Source: Simiduia sp. 21SJ11W-1 (GTDB lineage: Bacteria; Pseudomonadota; Gammaproteobacteria; Pseudomonadales; Cellvibrionaceae). Taken from it: DNA of 64,000 nucleotides. The stretch spans positions 1,519,501 through 1,583,500 of the forward strand of contig NZ_CP090959.1 in the NCBI RefSeq assembly GCF_024138675.1. Direction: 5' to 3'. Positions 28,615 to 40,620 of the stretch are shown in pieces. The first letter of the stretch is position 1; the number at the start of each line of letters is the position of its first letter. The position numbers and the translations under genes are program-made. Under the pieces are notes generated by a model, which was not told the DNA's origin, searched no databases, and saw nothing but the letters and a program-made list of their open reading frames with translations.

Positions 28615-29190
28615 CTACTTCTTGGTGCGTTTTAATCCGAGCCCCAGTAAACCTAAGCCGAGTAGTAACAGAGAGCCCGGTTCGGGCAGGTTGCTACTAA
28701 CCAGCCATGCTCCCATGGTGCCGCTGGAGTTCGAGCTATAGTGAGAGTCGTACCAAGGAGCATCGTGAACGGCGAGTGAGCCGCCAAAAATGAAGTTGTA
28801 GTAACCGGCGATGCTGTAGTCGCCAATAACGGCTTCGCCGCCAGAACCGAGATCGGAGTTCACTCCATCGAACAGGTCATGGAGTGTTGCGGACGCGGCT
28901 GCGCCCAAGTCGTTATCACTGGAATAGATATCGGCGGAGGTAAGTGCCAGGCCTGTGGCGTCTGACCAGGTGCTGGCAATTTGATCTGCCGTTGCGAGCA
29001 CCCAAGTTCTCCCTGCGTACATTATCCCTGTGTTGAAGTTTGCGTAGGTGTCATGAATAAGGCCTACGTCTAAATAGTCGACCCCTAAATTTGTGTCCGT
29101 GGTATAGGTGCCATGGTCAATGATCGTTGCGCCAGACATGGAGCTGACAACCAGCGTGCAGGTTGCTACTAAGGTTTTGAGCGTTTTCAT
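28615..29190 (-). CDS. Exported PEP-CTERM protein
   Basis: 191 residues from the ATG at MKTLKTLVATCTLVVSS (AGGGAA upstream). The N-terminus is a signal peptide ending near MSGA. The C-terminus is the exosortase sorting signal: LPEPGSLLLLGLGLLGLG then KRTKK, i.e. a PEP motif, hydrophobic helix and basic tail. The core is low in Cys and rich in Asp, Ser, Gly and Tyr, as usual for such surface or exopolysaccharide-associated proteins. Exosortase (EpsH/XrtA) and glycan genes are not in the window and must be elsewhere if it is processed. Confidence 0.88.
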   Translation of the reverse strand: MKTLKTLVATCTLVVSSMSGATIIDHGTYTTDTNLGVDYLDVGLIHDTYANFNTGIMYAGRTWVLATADQIASTWSDATGLALTSADIYSSDNDLGAAASATLHDLFDGVNSDLGSGGEAVIGDYSIAGYYNFIFGGSLAVHDAPWYDSHYSSNSSGTMGAWLVSSNLPEPGSLLLLGLGLLGLGLKRTKK

Positions 29191-30037
29191 AGGTCTATTC
29201 CCTTTTTCCTGTTGTTGTCTCAAGGTCAGGCGGTTGGTACGCAATGCCCATGCCACTATGATTTTTTCTAGTTTTTTCAGTGGCTTGGTTTTTTTGCATG
29301 TCGCTCGCGTAGCGATTGTGTAAATAAGCTCGACAGCAGTATTCGAGTGGAAAGGGGGCGAAGACTGGAAGTAGCTAATGCTTAAATGTTAATAGCAGGG
29401 AATTAAGGTGGTAATCGATACGGCAGTGTGGCCGGTGAGTGTGCTTGCTTTTAGGCGCTAAATCCGCGCGCCGCTCACTGTTTTAGCTAGATGTTGTTGG
29501 TGGCGTCGATAACTTGGAGATTCTGGCCGCTCAGTGGTGCTTGAGTGGTGTTGAAACCTGGGCGGGTGAGATCAAACACCGGGTAAGAATTGTGTGTGGC
29601 GTTGCGCGTGGAATATCGGTGTGATGCCCCCGTGGCTGTTGGGGGCGAGCAACGCTTTTTGCCACATCTGGATTGGTGAAGGTGGTCATGTTGGCAGAGA
29701 GTTCGTGGTGTATGTGAAAGCGGTGGTGCCGGATGCTAAAAACGTGGCCCGACATGCTGCGTTGAGATTATTCGAGCCATCATCTGGCCACCCGTAACCA
29801 TAATCTTCAAAACCCAATTGTTATCGAACCTAGGGGCGTGAGGGTGAATCGATGGCGCGCACAAGGCGCTACGGGCTCATCCAGTGGCTAGCTTATTCTA
29901 TCTGGAGTTAAGGTTTGTGGCGCTTGCTTGTGGCAACCAAGTGCTTTTGCTGCTTACTGGTTCGAGAAGGAGCGGGGTTCGAAACAGGCCCCGCTCGTAT
30001 TGCTCGTGTCATGAGAGCGGGGCTGCCGCTTACGCCT
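29191..30037. other. Gene-free region
   Basis: About 850 bases with no supported gene. Open frames here are short and mutually overlapping on both strands. Minus-strand segments around 29487-29815 have protein-like composition in three different frames, possibly a decayed gene. A GC-rich inverted repeat AGCGGGG ... CCCCGCT spans 29971-29996. Confidence 0.45.
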
Positions 30038-30541
30038 TTAGCTTTGGCCTTCTTTACTGCTGTTTTCTTCCGGTGCCTCTTTCTGGATTTTTTCCAGCGC
30101 TTTGTGGTAATCACGGCAGGCGCGGCTGTCTTGTTCGGATTGGGCGCAGGCTTGCTCGTGTACCGCAAGGCGTGCAGCTTTCACTTGGTCGCGGCCGCGC
30201 ACTTCGTAAATTTTTTGAATGGAGTTTGGCATGCGGATGTTACTGTTGGTTGCGTATACCTTGTCAAAGCGCGCACTCACCCGGCCTTGGGTGTCTGTGA
30301 AGGCGAGCGCCTGGCTAAACAGCAAGTCGCGATCGGGGCGCGAAAGCACCAGCAGGTAGTTGCGGCTGGCGCCAGCTGAAACCATTAGTACTTGCTCGTT
30401 CACAGCAGACCAGCCATTTACATTGTTCTTGCGAAAATCGCGCACCTCTTTTAATTCAGGGAATTCATAATTGATGGGCGGGTTGGCGAGTGCGCCGGTG
30501 GTGGCGAGTGCCAGGCACAGGGTGATGATCAGCTGTTTCAT
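30038..30541 (-). CDS. Exported DUF6491-like protein
   Basis: 167 residues with a signal peptide (MKQLIITLCLALATTGALA). The body resembles the DUF6491 group: WSAVNEQVLMVSAGASRNYL, LLFSQALAFTDTQGRVS, FDKV. A charged, Glu/Lys-rich C-terminal tail (KIQKEAPEENSSKEGQS) and two Cys (EQACAQSEQDSRACRDY) that may form a disulfide follow. Role unknown. The ATG is chosen over a GTG four codons upstream because of the signal peptide and GGTGGG spacing. Single gene downstream of the tRNA-Asp terminator. Confidence 0.75.
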   Translation of the reverse strand: MKQLIITLCLALATTGALANPPINYEFPELKEVRDFRKNNVNGWSAVNEQVLMVSAGASRNYLLVLSRPDRDLLFSQALAFTDTQGRVSARFDKVYATNSNIRMPNSIQKIYEVRGRDQVKAARLAVHEQACAQSEQDSRACRDYHKALEKIQKEAPEENSSKEGQS

Positions 30542-30647
30542 GGTGTATCCCACCTGCAGGTGTGCCGAAACGGGCGGCTTAGTGTACCTGTAAAATATGA
30601 CCGCAGCTGCAGGGTTAGGTTCAATGAGTGTGCTTTTTGATGGGCAT

Positions 30648-30675
30648 AAAAAAGCCCCGATAAATCGGGGCTTTT
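30648..30675 (-). terminator. Terminator of the tRNA-Val-Asp operon
   Basis: AAAAGCCCCGA-TTTA-TCGGGGCTTTTTT on the minus strand: perfect stem and T-run, 25 bases after tRNA-Asp. Confidence 0.92.
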
Positions 30676-30699
30676 AAAGACTAGAGGCTAGTCAAATAA

Positions 30700-30776
30700 T
30701 GGCGGACCGGACGGGACTCGAACCCGCGACCTCCGGCGTGACAGGCCGGCATTCTAACCAACTGAACTACCGGTCC
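30700..30776 (-). tRNA. tRNA-Asp(GUC)
   Basis: 77 nt with an encoded CCA. On the minus strand it starts GGACCGGTAGTTCAGTTGG, the anticodon loop is CTGTCAC, the T-loop GGGTTCGAGTCCC, and it ends CCGGTCCGCCA. It is the second gene of a two-tRNA operon. Unlike tRNA-Ser and tRNA-Ala, no copy of its 3' end was found in the next 200 bases. Confidence 0.97.
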
Positions 30777-30823
30777 GCTAAACCGTGTAGGCGCAATCAA
30801 CTGCGTTAATTGCCGCCTGAATA

Positions 30824-30899
30824 TGGTGGGTGGTACAGGGGTCGAACCTGTGACCTACGCCTTGTAAGGGCGCCGCTCTACCAACTGAGCTAACCACCC
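30824..30899 (-). tRNA. tRNA-Val(UAC)
   Basis: 76 nt with an encoded CCA. On the minus strand it starts GGGTGGTTAGCTCAGTTGG, the anticodon loop is CTTACAA (UAC), and it ends CCACCCACCA. First gene of the Val-Asp tRNA operon. Confidence 0.97.
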
Positions 30900-30917
30900 G
30901 GTGTTCAGGAGCCGCGT

Positions 30918-30945
30918 ATTCTACTGATAAATCCGGGTCGGTCAA
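30918..30945 (-). promoter_or_regulatory. Sigma-70 promoter of the tRNA-Val-Asp operon
   Basis: On the minus strand TTGACC, 16 bases, TAGAAT, then GC-rich ACGCGGCTCC, about 18 bases before tRNA-Val. Same spacing and -10 as the tRNA-Ala promoter. Confidence 0.8.
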
Positions 30946-31077
30946 CAATATTCTTAATTTTTTTCAGTGGATTCAACGCCTTGGTTGTTGGCGCATATTC
31001 CGGGCGTTGCAAACATAGGCGCTTGCAGGGTGCGTTGTTATACTCCCCGCCCATTGGAACTTTGTGGGAGCAGGCGT

Positions 31078-31593
31078 GTGATTCGCAAGGCGATTCAGCT
31101 ATTGGTGGTGAGTGTGATGCTGGTGTGCAGCGCACAGGCCGCGATTGAGGTGTATGAGTTTGAAGATCCGGAGCTGCGGGCACGATATCAGCTGTTTACA
31201 GAGGAGATGCGCTGCCCGAAATGCCAAAACCAGAATTTGGCAGGCTCCGATTCCCCTATAGCGGCCGATCTGCGGCGCGAGCTGCACAGGCTGCTAATGG
31301 AGGGCAAAACCGATGAACAAATCACCGATTTCATGGTGGCCCGCTATGGCGATTTCATCCTTTATAAGCCAAGGGTGCAATCGAACACCTTGATGCTATG
31401 GCTTACCCCCTTGGTGCTGTTTGCCCTGGGCGTGGCCATTGTGCTCTGGTTTGCCCGTGGGCGTGCGCGCCCTGTGAAAACTATCAGTGATGAAGAACGT
31501 GCGCGCCTGGATGCGCTGGTGGCTTCATCTGTGGCCGGGCGTGAAGCGCCCTCAGCCACCTCAGCCAACAACAAGCAGGAATCTGGCGAATGA
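31078..31593 (+). CDS. ccmH: Cytochrome c maturation protein CcmH
   Basis: 171 residues from a GTG (GGGAG upstream) reading MIRKAIQLLVVSVML, a signal sequence. The periplasmic domain has the thiol motif RCPKCQNQNLAGSDSPIA, and one membrane helix follows (TLMLWLTPLVLFALGVAIVL). CcmH reduces apocytochrome CxxCH or the apocytochrome-CcmG disulfide before heme ligation. It overlaps ccmI by 4 bases (ATGA). Upstream are divergent tRNA genes rather than ccmABCDEFG, so the pair is detached from the rest of the pathway. Confidence 0.93.
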   Translation: MIRKAIQLLVVSVMLVCSAQAAIEVYEFEDPELRARYQLFTEEMRCPKCQNQNLAGSDSPIAADLRRELHRLLMEGKTDEQITDFMVARYGDFILYKPRVQSNTLMLWLTPLVLFALGVAIVLWFARGRARPVKTISDEERARLDALVASSVAGREAPSATSANNKQESGE

Positions 31594-32861
31594 CGTTTTT
31601 TTGGGTAGTTGCCACTGTATTGGCGTTGTTGGCGGCAGTGAGTGTGTTGTGGCCCTTGTGGTCGCAGCGGGGTTCGGCGGGGCTGGCGCGCGGTGCCACC
31701 AATATTGAAATTTATCGCGAGCGCGTGGGCGAGCTGGATGCCCAGCTGGCAGCCGGCGAGCTGGATGCCGAGGCGCACAGTGCCATGCACGATGAGCTTA
31801 AGCTCTCGCTGTTGGACGACACCCAAGCCGATAGCCACCCCGAGCCAGCCACCCACACACGCGGCGGTGCACAGCTGTTGCTGGTGCTGGCGGTGTTGTT
31901 GCCGGTGATTGCAGGTGTCTGGTATTGGCAGAGTGGCGCCAGCCAAGACGTATTGCTGCGCGATAAAATGCAGGCCATGAGCGGCGCCAAAGATGCACCG
32001 GCAGTGGCAGAAATGTTGCGCGCACGGCTTGATCAGCAGCCGGAAAACACCCAAAGCTGGTTTACCCTGGCGCGCCTTTACATGGATATGGGGCGCTACG
32101 CCGATGCCACCATGGCCTATATGGAGGTGGTGAATCGTGAGCCGGAGGCGGGTTCGGTAGTGGCCGAAATGGCGCAAGCTTTGTTTTTGGCCTCTAACAA
32201 CCAAATGACCCCCGAAGTGCAGCGCATTACCCAGCGCGCGCTCGATCTTGTGCCCGAGAACACCACGGCGCTGGGCCTTGCGGGCATTGCCGCCTACGAG
32301 CAACAGCGTTTTCGCGAAGCAGTAGACTACTGGCAGCGTGCGCTGGCGGGCAGCCAGCCGGGCTCGCCTGGCTATAAAGCCCTGCAAGGTGGCGTGGCGC
32401 AAGCCCGTGCGGCACTCGCCGCCGCAGGCGATGCGCAGGCAAATCAGGGCGATGCGCAGGCAAATCAGGGCGATGCGGCAGGCGCTGCCAACAGCACAGC
32501 TGAAACCCAGGGAGCCACAGGGCCTGCTATTACCGTGAGTGTGAGCTTAGGCGACGCCGTACCGCGTTCCGGCCAAACGGTATTTGTGTATGTGCGCGCC
32601 TGGCAGGGGGCCAAAATGCCACTGGCTATTGAGCGGCTGCGCATTGATCAGCTGCCTGCAGTGGTGGTGCTCGATGACAGCAAAGCCATGATGGCAGGCA
32701 CGTCGCTTGCGGCGGCGGGCCAGCTGGAAGTTGTTGCACGGGTTTCGGCCTCGGGCAGCCCGGTGCCGGCCAAGGGGGATTGGCAGGCGTCGCAAGGGCC
32801 GATTTCCCTTGCCGAAGGGCCGGCTTCCGTAGCACTGCAGGTGCAGCAGCAGGTGCAGTAA
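31590..32861 (+). CDS. ccmI: Cytochrome c maturation protein CcmI
   Basis: 423 residues. The N-terminal membrane helix (FFWVVATVLALLAAVSVLWP) and second helix (QLLLVLAVLLPVIAGVWYW) bracket a cytoplasmic loop with IYRERVGELDAQLAAGEL, the family signature. TPR-like helices follow (SWFTLARLYMDMGRYADAT), then a C-terminal domain that chaperones apocytochrome c. A Gln/Ala/Asn linker contains a perfect 21-bp duplication (GDAQANQ repeated). Translationally coupled to ccmH. Confidence 0.92.
   Translation: MTFFWVVATVLALLAAVSVLWPLWSQRGSAGLARGATNIEIYRERVGELDAQLAAGELDAEAHSAMHDELKLSLLDDTQADSHPEPATHTRGGAQLLLVLAVLLPVIAGVWYWQSGASQDVLLRDKMQAMSGAKDAPAVAEMLRARLDQQPENTQSWFTLARLYMDMGRYADATMAYMEVVNREPEAGSVVAEMAQALFLASNNQMTPEVQRITQRALDLVPENTTALGLAGIAAYEQQRFREAVDYWQRALAGSQPGSPGYKALQGGVAQARAALAAAGDAQANQGDAQANQGDAAGAANSTAETQGATGPAITVSVSLGDAVPRSGQTVFVYVRAWQGAKMPLAIERLRIDQLPAVVVLDDSKAMMAGTSLAAAGQLEVVARVSASGSPVPAKGDWQASQGPISLAEGPASVALQVQQQVQ
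32430..32471 (+). repeat. 21-bp tandem duplication within ccmI
   Basis: Two perfect copies of a 21-bp unit (start GATGCGCAGGC) encode DAQANQG twice; a third partial copy follows. In frame, within a disordered linker. Confidence 0.9.
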
Positions 32862-33041
32862 GGCAGGGTGAAATGGGGCGGGCATCTGTGTAGAATCGCC
32901 CCATCTTCGGGCGTCTATCACGACCGGCAGGGAACGCCACCTTCATCGCCTGAACAGCGCTGTGTTCCACCGGTTATGTGCCTATAAATACTAGAATATT
33001 CAATGGCTTAGGGCTGTTGAGACCAAGAGTGAAACTGTTGT

Positions 33042-36000
33042 ATGCGGCTCAAATGTATCAAGCTGGCCGGGTTTAAATCCTTTGTAGACCCGACAACCGT
33101 TAATTTTCCTTCCAACCTGGGCGCCGTGGTTGGCCCCAATGGTTGCGGCAAGTCCAACATTATCGATGCCGTGCGCTGGGTGATGGGTGAGTCGTCGGCA
33201 AAGAATTTGCGCGGCGAAAACATGACCGATGTTATCTTCAATGGCTCGGGCGGGCGAAAGCCCGTGGGTCAGGCATCCATTGAGCTGGTGTTTGATAACT
33301 CCGAGGGCAAGCTGGTAGGGGAATACGCAAGCTACGCAGAAATCTCTATTCGCCGCAAGGTAACCCGCGAAGGCCAGAATTTTTACTACCTCAACGGCAA
33401 TAAGTGCCGCCGCCGCGATATTACCGACATCTTTTTGGGTACCGGCCTCGGGCCACGCTCCTACGCCATTATTGAGCAGGGCATGATTTCGCGCCTGATT
33501 GAAGCGCGCCCGGAAGATTTGCGGGTATTTATTGAAGAAGCGGCCGGTATTTCAAAATACAAAGAGCGCCGCCGCGACACAGAAAACCGCATTCGCCGCA
33601 CCCACGAAAACCTTGAGCGCTTAACTGATATTCGCGATGAGTTAGAGCGCCAGCTGTCGCGCCTTGAACGCCAGGCGCAGGCCGCTGAAAAATACGGATT
33701 GTTCAAAAAAGAAGAGCGCGAGCTCAAGGCCCAATTGCAGGCATTGCGCTACCGGGTGCTGGCAGAGCAGGTAACAATCAAGCGCGCGGCCATTCGCGAG
33801 CTGGAAGTGCAAGTGGAAGCCTTTGTTTCCGAACAGGTAAACAAAGACACCCAGATCGAAAAGTACCGCACCCAATACACCGAGCTTGGCGACAAGTTCA
33901 ACGAAGTGCAGGGCCGCTACTACTCAGTGGGCTCTGATATAGCGCGCATTGAACAAAGTATTAGCCACGCGCAAGATCGCGTGCGCCAGCTCACTATCGA
34001 TTTGGATCAAACCCGTCGCGACTGCAAAGAAGCCGAAGAGCACTTGCGGCTGGATGCCGAAAAGGCCGAGGGCTGGCAGGCAGAATTGCTGGAAATTGAA
34101 CCGGAATTGGATTTGGTGCAATCCGCCGGTGATAACTCCAGCGAGCTGCTGATGGAAGCCGAAGAGCAAATGCAGCAGTGGCAAAGCGAGTGGGACGAAT
34201 TTAACCAGCAGGCCTCAGAGCCGCGCCAGCGCGCGGAAGTGCAGCAATCGCGTATTCAGCATTTAGAGCAGGTGCAAACGCGCCTGCTAGAGCGCATTCG
34301 CAAGCTTGAGGAAGAAAAATCGCACCTCACCGCCGGTGAGGTTGAAGACGAAATTGAAGAGTTAACCGAACAGCTGGCCGAGCTCGATTTGCAGGGCGAA
34401 GAAACCCGCGATCGCAACGAGCAGATTGCAGAAGACATCAACAACCTGCGCGAAACCAACAACCAGCTTAATAACAGCCTGGATGAAAAGAAAAGCAAGC
34501 TGCAAACCTTGCGCGGGCGCCATGCCTCACTTGAAGCCTTGCAGCAGGCTGCACTTGGCGAACAAAACAAAGCGGTTACCCGCTGGCTTGAAAACAATAA
34601 CCTCGCAGACAAACCACGTTTGGCCGAAGGGTTAAGCGTACGCGATGGTTGGGATAAAGCCGTAGAAACAGTACTTGGCAACAACCTGCAAGCAGTGTGT
34701 ACCCAGGGCCTGGATTCCGTAGCCGGTGTGTTGGAAAGCCTTACCCAGGGCCAGCTGCTGCTGGTAGATAGCGCCGCCCAAGTGCAGGCGCAATCGGGCG
34801 ATAAAGCCGTAACCCTTGATAGCTTTATTGATGCTGATGTATCCATCGCATCACTCGTGGGCCAGGTTTACGCTGTTGAAACATTGGCAGAAGCCTTGGC
34901 GTTGCGGGCTAATTTATCGGCCAATGAATCGGTAATCACCAAAGAGGCCATTTGGATTGGCCCGAACTGGTTACGAGTGGTGCGCGATAACGACGCCACC
35001 GCAGGCGTTATTGCGCGCAAGCAAGAGCTGGAAACCCTGGCGGTTGAGCTTGAATCCCTTGAAAGCGCAGTGGCCACGGAATCCGAGCAGCTGCAACTGG
35101 GGCGCGAGCGCTTAAAAGAGCTTGAGCAAAACCGTGAACAGTTGCGCCGAAGCCTGGATGAGCACACCCGTAAGTACAGCGAAATTAAAGCGCAGCTGTC
35201 AGCACGCCAGGTGCGCGTTGAACAAATTCTGGATCGCAAAAAGCGCATCTCCGATGAAGTGGCCGAAGCCCGCGAGCAAATGGAACTTGAGGCAGAGCAT
35301 CTGTCTGAGGCGCGTATGAGCCTTGAAGAAGCCATTGATGCCATGGAGCGCGACACCGGCAAGCGCGAAGAGCTGATGACCCGCCGCGACAGCATTCGCG
35401 CACGTCTGGATGAAGCCCGACAAAAGGCCCGCCACGATAAAGACCGCAGCCACGAGCTGGCCATGCGCGTTCAAAGTTTGCGCACCCAACTTTCGGCCAT
35501 TCAGGCCGGCATGAGCCGCATGCAAGAGCAATCTGCCCGCTTGGCCGAGCGTCGCGAGCAATTGGAAGCCGCGCTATCAGATAACCACGACCCAATTGAA
35601 GAATACAAGCTAGAGCTTGAAGCGCTGCTGGAAAAACGCGTATCGGTGGAAGAGGAACTGGGCGAGGCGCGCAAAGCGGTGGAAACCGTTGAGCATTCAC
35701 TGCGCGAGGTAGAACAGCTGCGCAACCGTGCCGAGCAAGACGTGCAAAAGGTGCGTGGCAACCTGGAGCAAGAGCGCTTGAAGGCGCAAACGCTGGAAGT
35801 GCAAAAGCAGGGCTTTGAAAATCAGCTCAAAGAAGAAGAGTTTGATTTGGAAGCGCTGCTGGCCGAATTGCCGGAAGATGCAGAAGAGGCGCCTATGGTG
35901 GCGCAGCTGGAAACCATTGGTAACAAAATTACCCGCCTGGGCCCCATTAACCTGGCGGCAATTGACGAGTATAAATCGGAATCCGAGCGCAAAAATTATC

Positions 36001-36551
36001 TGGATGCGCAAAACGGCGATTTGATGGAGGCGTTGGAAACACTGGAAAACGCCATTCGCCGGATCGATCGCGAAACTCGCACGCGCTTTAAAGAAACATT
36101 CGATCAGGTGAACTCCGGCCTGCAAGAGTTGTTCCCCAAGGTGTTTGGTGGCGGCCATGCCTACCTGGAGCTTACCGGCGAAGACCTGCTTGATACCGGT
36201 ATCGCCATTATGGCGCGCCCGCCGGGCAAGCGTAACAGCACCATTCACCTGTTAAGTGGTGGTGAAAAGGCGCTCACTGCCATCGCACTGGTATTCTCTA
36301 TTTTCCGTTTGAACCCTGCGCCTTTCTGTATGCTGGACGAGGTAGATGCGCCGCTTGATGATGCCAACGTTGGCCGCTACGCCCGCATGGTGGAAGAGAT
36401 GTCTGCGCACGTGCAATTTATTTACATTACCCACAACAAGATTGCCATGGAAATGGCACACCAGTTGTTGGGTGTAACCATGCACGAGCCGGGTGTTTCT
36501 CGGCTGGTAACGGTGGATGTAGAAGAAGCCGCCGAGTTGGCTGCATCTTAA
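33042..36551 (+). CDS. smc: Chromosome segregation protein SMC
   Basis: 1,169 residues with the full SMC architecture: N-terminal head with Walker A VVGPNGCGKSNIIDAVRWVM, long coiled coils, a hinge near residues 500-660, and a C-terminal head with signature LLSGGEKALTAIALVFSIF and Walker B PFCMLDEVDAPLDDANV. It forms condensin with ScpA/ScpB, organising and segregating the chromosome. It is the first gene of a smc-zipA-ligA cluster conserved in gammaproteobacteria. A second, unrelated condensin (MksFEB) is encoded about 23 kb downstream. Confidence 0.98.
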   Translation: MRLKCIKLAGFKSFVDPTTVNFPSNLGAVVGPNGCGKSNIIDAVRWVMGESSAKNLRGENMTDVIFNGSGGRKPVGQASIELVFDNSEGKLVGEYASYAEISIRRKVTREGQNFYYLNGNKCRRRDITDIFLGTGLGPRSYAIIEQGMISRLIEARPEDLRVFIEEAAGISKYKERRRDTENRIRRTHENLERLTDIRDELERQLSRLERQAQAAEKYGLFKKEERELKAQLQALRYRVLAEQVTIKRAAIRELEVQVEAFVSEQVNKDTQIEKYRTQYTELGDKFNEVQGRYYSVGSDIARIEQSISHAQDRVRQLTIDLDQTRRDCKEAEEHLRLDAEKAEGWQAELLEIEPELDLVQSAGDNSSELLMEAEEQMQQWQSEWDEFNQQASEPRQRAEVQQSRIQHLEQVQTRLLERIRKLEEEKSHLTAGEVEDEIEELTEQLAELDLQGEETRDRNEQIAEDINNLRETNNQLNNSLDEKKSKLQTLRGRHASLEALQQAALGEQNKAVTRWLENNNLADKPRLAEGLSVRDGWDKAVETVLGNNLQAVCTQGLDSVAGVLESLTQGQLLLVDSAAQVQAQSGDKAVTLDSFIDADVSIASLVGQVYAVETLAEALALRANLSANESVITKEAIWIGPNWLRVVRDNDATAGVIARKQELETLAVELESLESAVATESEQLQLGRERLKELEQNREQLRRSLDEHTRKYSEIKAQLSARQVRVEQILDRKKRISDEVAEAREQMELEAEHLSEARMSLEEAIDAMERDTGKREELMTRRDSIRARLDEARQKARHDKDRSHELAMRVQSLRTQLSAIQAGMSRMQEQSARLAERREQLEAALSDNHDPIEEYKLELEALLEKRVSVEEELGEARKAVETVEHSLREVEQLRNRAEQDVQKVRGNLEQERLKAQTLEVQKQGFENQLKEEEFDLEALLAELPEDAEEAPMVAQLETIGNKITRLGPINLAAIDEYKSESERKNYLDAQNGDLMEALETLENAIRRIDRETRTRFKETFDQVNSGLQELFPKVFGGGHAYLELTGEDLLDTGIAIMARPPGKRNSTIHLLSGGEKALTAIALVFSIFRLNPAPFCMLDEVDAPLDDANVGRYARMVEEMSAHVQFIYITHNKIAMEMAHQLLGVTMHEPGVSRLVTVDVEEAAELAAS

Positions 36552-36631
36552 TGTGCAGCCTGTGAGTTTGGTGAAATCAATGACACACAGTATGCTTGTT
36601 ATCACTGGCACCGCGAGGAAGGAATTTCGCT

Positions 36632-37777
36632 ATGCGTGAATGGTTAACGGTCATTATTGCCTGTTTAATTATTGGTGTATTGCTCGACGGCCTGCGCCGT
36701 ATGCGTGCGGCCAAGCGCAATGAAATGCGCATGTCGCTGTCTATGCACAAAGGCACCAATAAAGAAGACCTTGAAGCCTACGGCAGCGAGCTGCCCAACG
36801 GTGGCGCGCGCGTGGTTGCCAAGCGCGAATCTGCAGGCCAGCCTGAAAAGCGTACGTCAAACTCCGCCCCCGGTAAGCCTGTTCAGAGTAAACCTGTGCA
36901 CGCGAAACCTGCTCAAGGTAAGCCTGTGCAAAAGGCCGCAAGTGTAAGCCCGCAGCCAGATGCCAAGCCTGCCGCGGAAAAGCCAAAGCCTGCCAAGGCC
37001 AATCCCTTTAAACCGGAGCCTGTGCAGCAAGCGGAGTTAGACCTTAATCAGCAAGTACCGTTGTTGATGGATGTAGACGATCCCTTCACCCTTGCCGATG
37101 CGCCGGTTCAAAAAAGCGCAAGCAAGTCAAAGCCTGTAGAGCCAACGCTGGGCGAAGATATACTGGATGACGACGATGGCAGCCGGCAAGAGCCCAGTTT
37201 GGGGGCGGCCGATGATGTTGAAGCCGAAGACGCGCCCCATGAAATCGACGACGATGCCTACGACCGCGTGCTGTTTTCCGGCAGGGCCGAACCTGTTGCG
37301 CCTGATCGCGGTGAGCCCACCGTAGAAACGGCCGATGAGCCCGAAGAAGTGTTTGTTGTGCGCGTGATGGCCCCCAAGGGCGAAGTCTTTGTGGGTGCGG
37401 CCATTAAAGAGGCCATACTCGGCGCGGGTATGCGATTTGGCTCGCGCAAGATTTTTCACATGCATCAAGATGCCGCCGGTGAAGGCCCCATTCAATTCAG
37501 CTTGGTGAATATGGTGCAGCCGGGTGTGTTCGATTTGCACCGCATGGATGAAAACGACACCCCGGGCCTTAGCCTGTTCATGACACTGCCAAGCGATGCC
37601 GAAAGCCTGCCGGCTTATGAAGCCATGGTTAAAACAGCGCGCAAGCTGGCAGAAGAATTGGGCGGCGAGCTGCGCGATGACCAGCTAAGCACATTAACAG
37701 CGCAAACCATTGAGCATAATCGTGCACGGGTTGCCGAGTTCGAGCGCAAGCGACAGCTCGAAAAGGCCCGAATGTAA
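36632..37777 (+). CDS. zipA: Cell division protein ZipA
   Basis: 381 residues from the ATG at MREWLTVIIACLIIGVLLDG (GAGGAAGGA upstream), an N-terminal membrane anchor. A basic stretch is followed by a long Pro/Ala/Lys linker with repeated KPVQxKPV-like motifs (PVQSKPVHAKPAQGKPVQKA) and an acidic section. The C-terminal FtsZ-binding domain (about 245-380) has VRVMAPKGEVFVGAAIKEAI and HMHQDAAGEGPIQFSLVNM. It tethers FtsZ to the membrane at the divisome. Confidence 0.95.
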   Translation: MREWLTVIIACLIIGVLLDGLRRMRAAKRNEMRMSLSMHKGTNKEDLEAYGSELPNGGARVVAKRESAGQPEKRTSNSAPGKPVQSKPVHAKPAQGKPVQKAASVSPQPDAKPAAEKPKPAKANPFKPEPVQQAELDLNQQVPLLMDVDDPFTLADAPVQKSASKSKPVEPTLGEDILDDDDGSRQEPSLGAADDVEAEDAPHEIDDDAYDRVLFSGRAEPVAPDRGEPTVETADEPEEVFVVRVMAPKGEVFVGAAIKEAILGAGMRFGSRKIFHMHQDAAGEGPIQFSLVNMVQPGVFDLHRMDENDTPGLSLFMTLPSDAESLPAYEAMVKTARKLAEELGGELRDDQLSTLTAQTIEHNRARVAEFERKRQLEKARM

Positions 37778-37808
37778 ATACCAGGCCCGCGTGTGCGGGC
37801 CATGCTAA

Positions 37809-40549
<2,741 letters not shown>

Positions 40550-40620
40550 TGCAGCGGTCATTGTTGATGCGGGTGCTTTTGGGTAGAGTGACGTCAGAAT
40601 AACCATAGAGGCTGTGTGCT

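Noticed and set aside
29531-29797. Opposed short frames in the 29-30 kb gap
   Set aside because: No conserved motif, start context or operon partner; the frames overlap on both strands.
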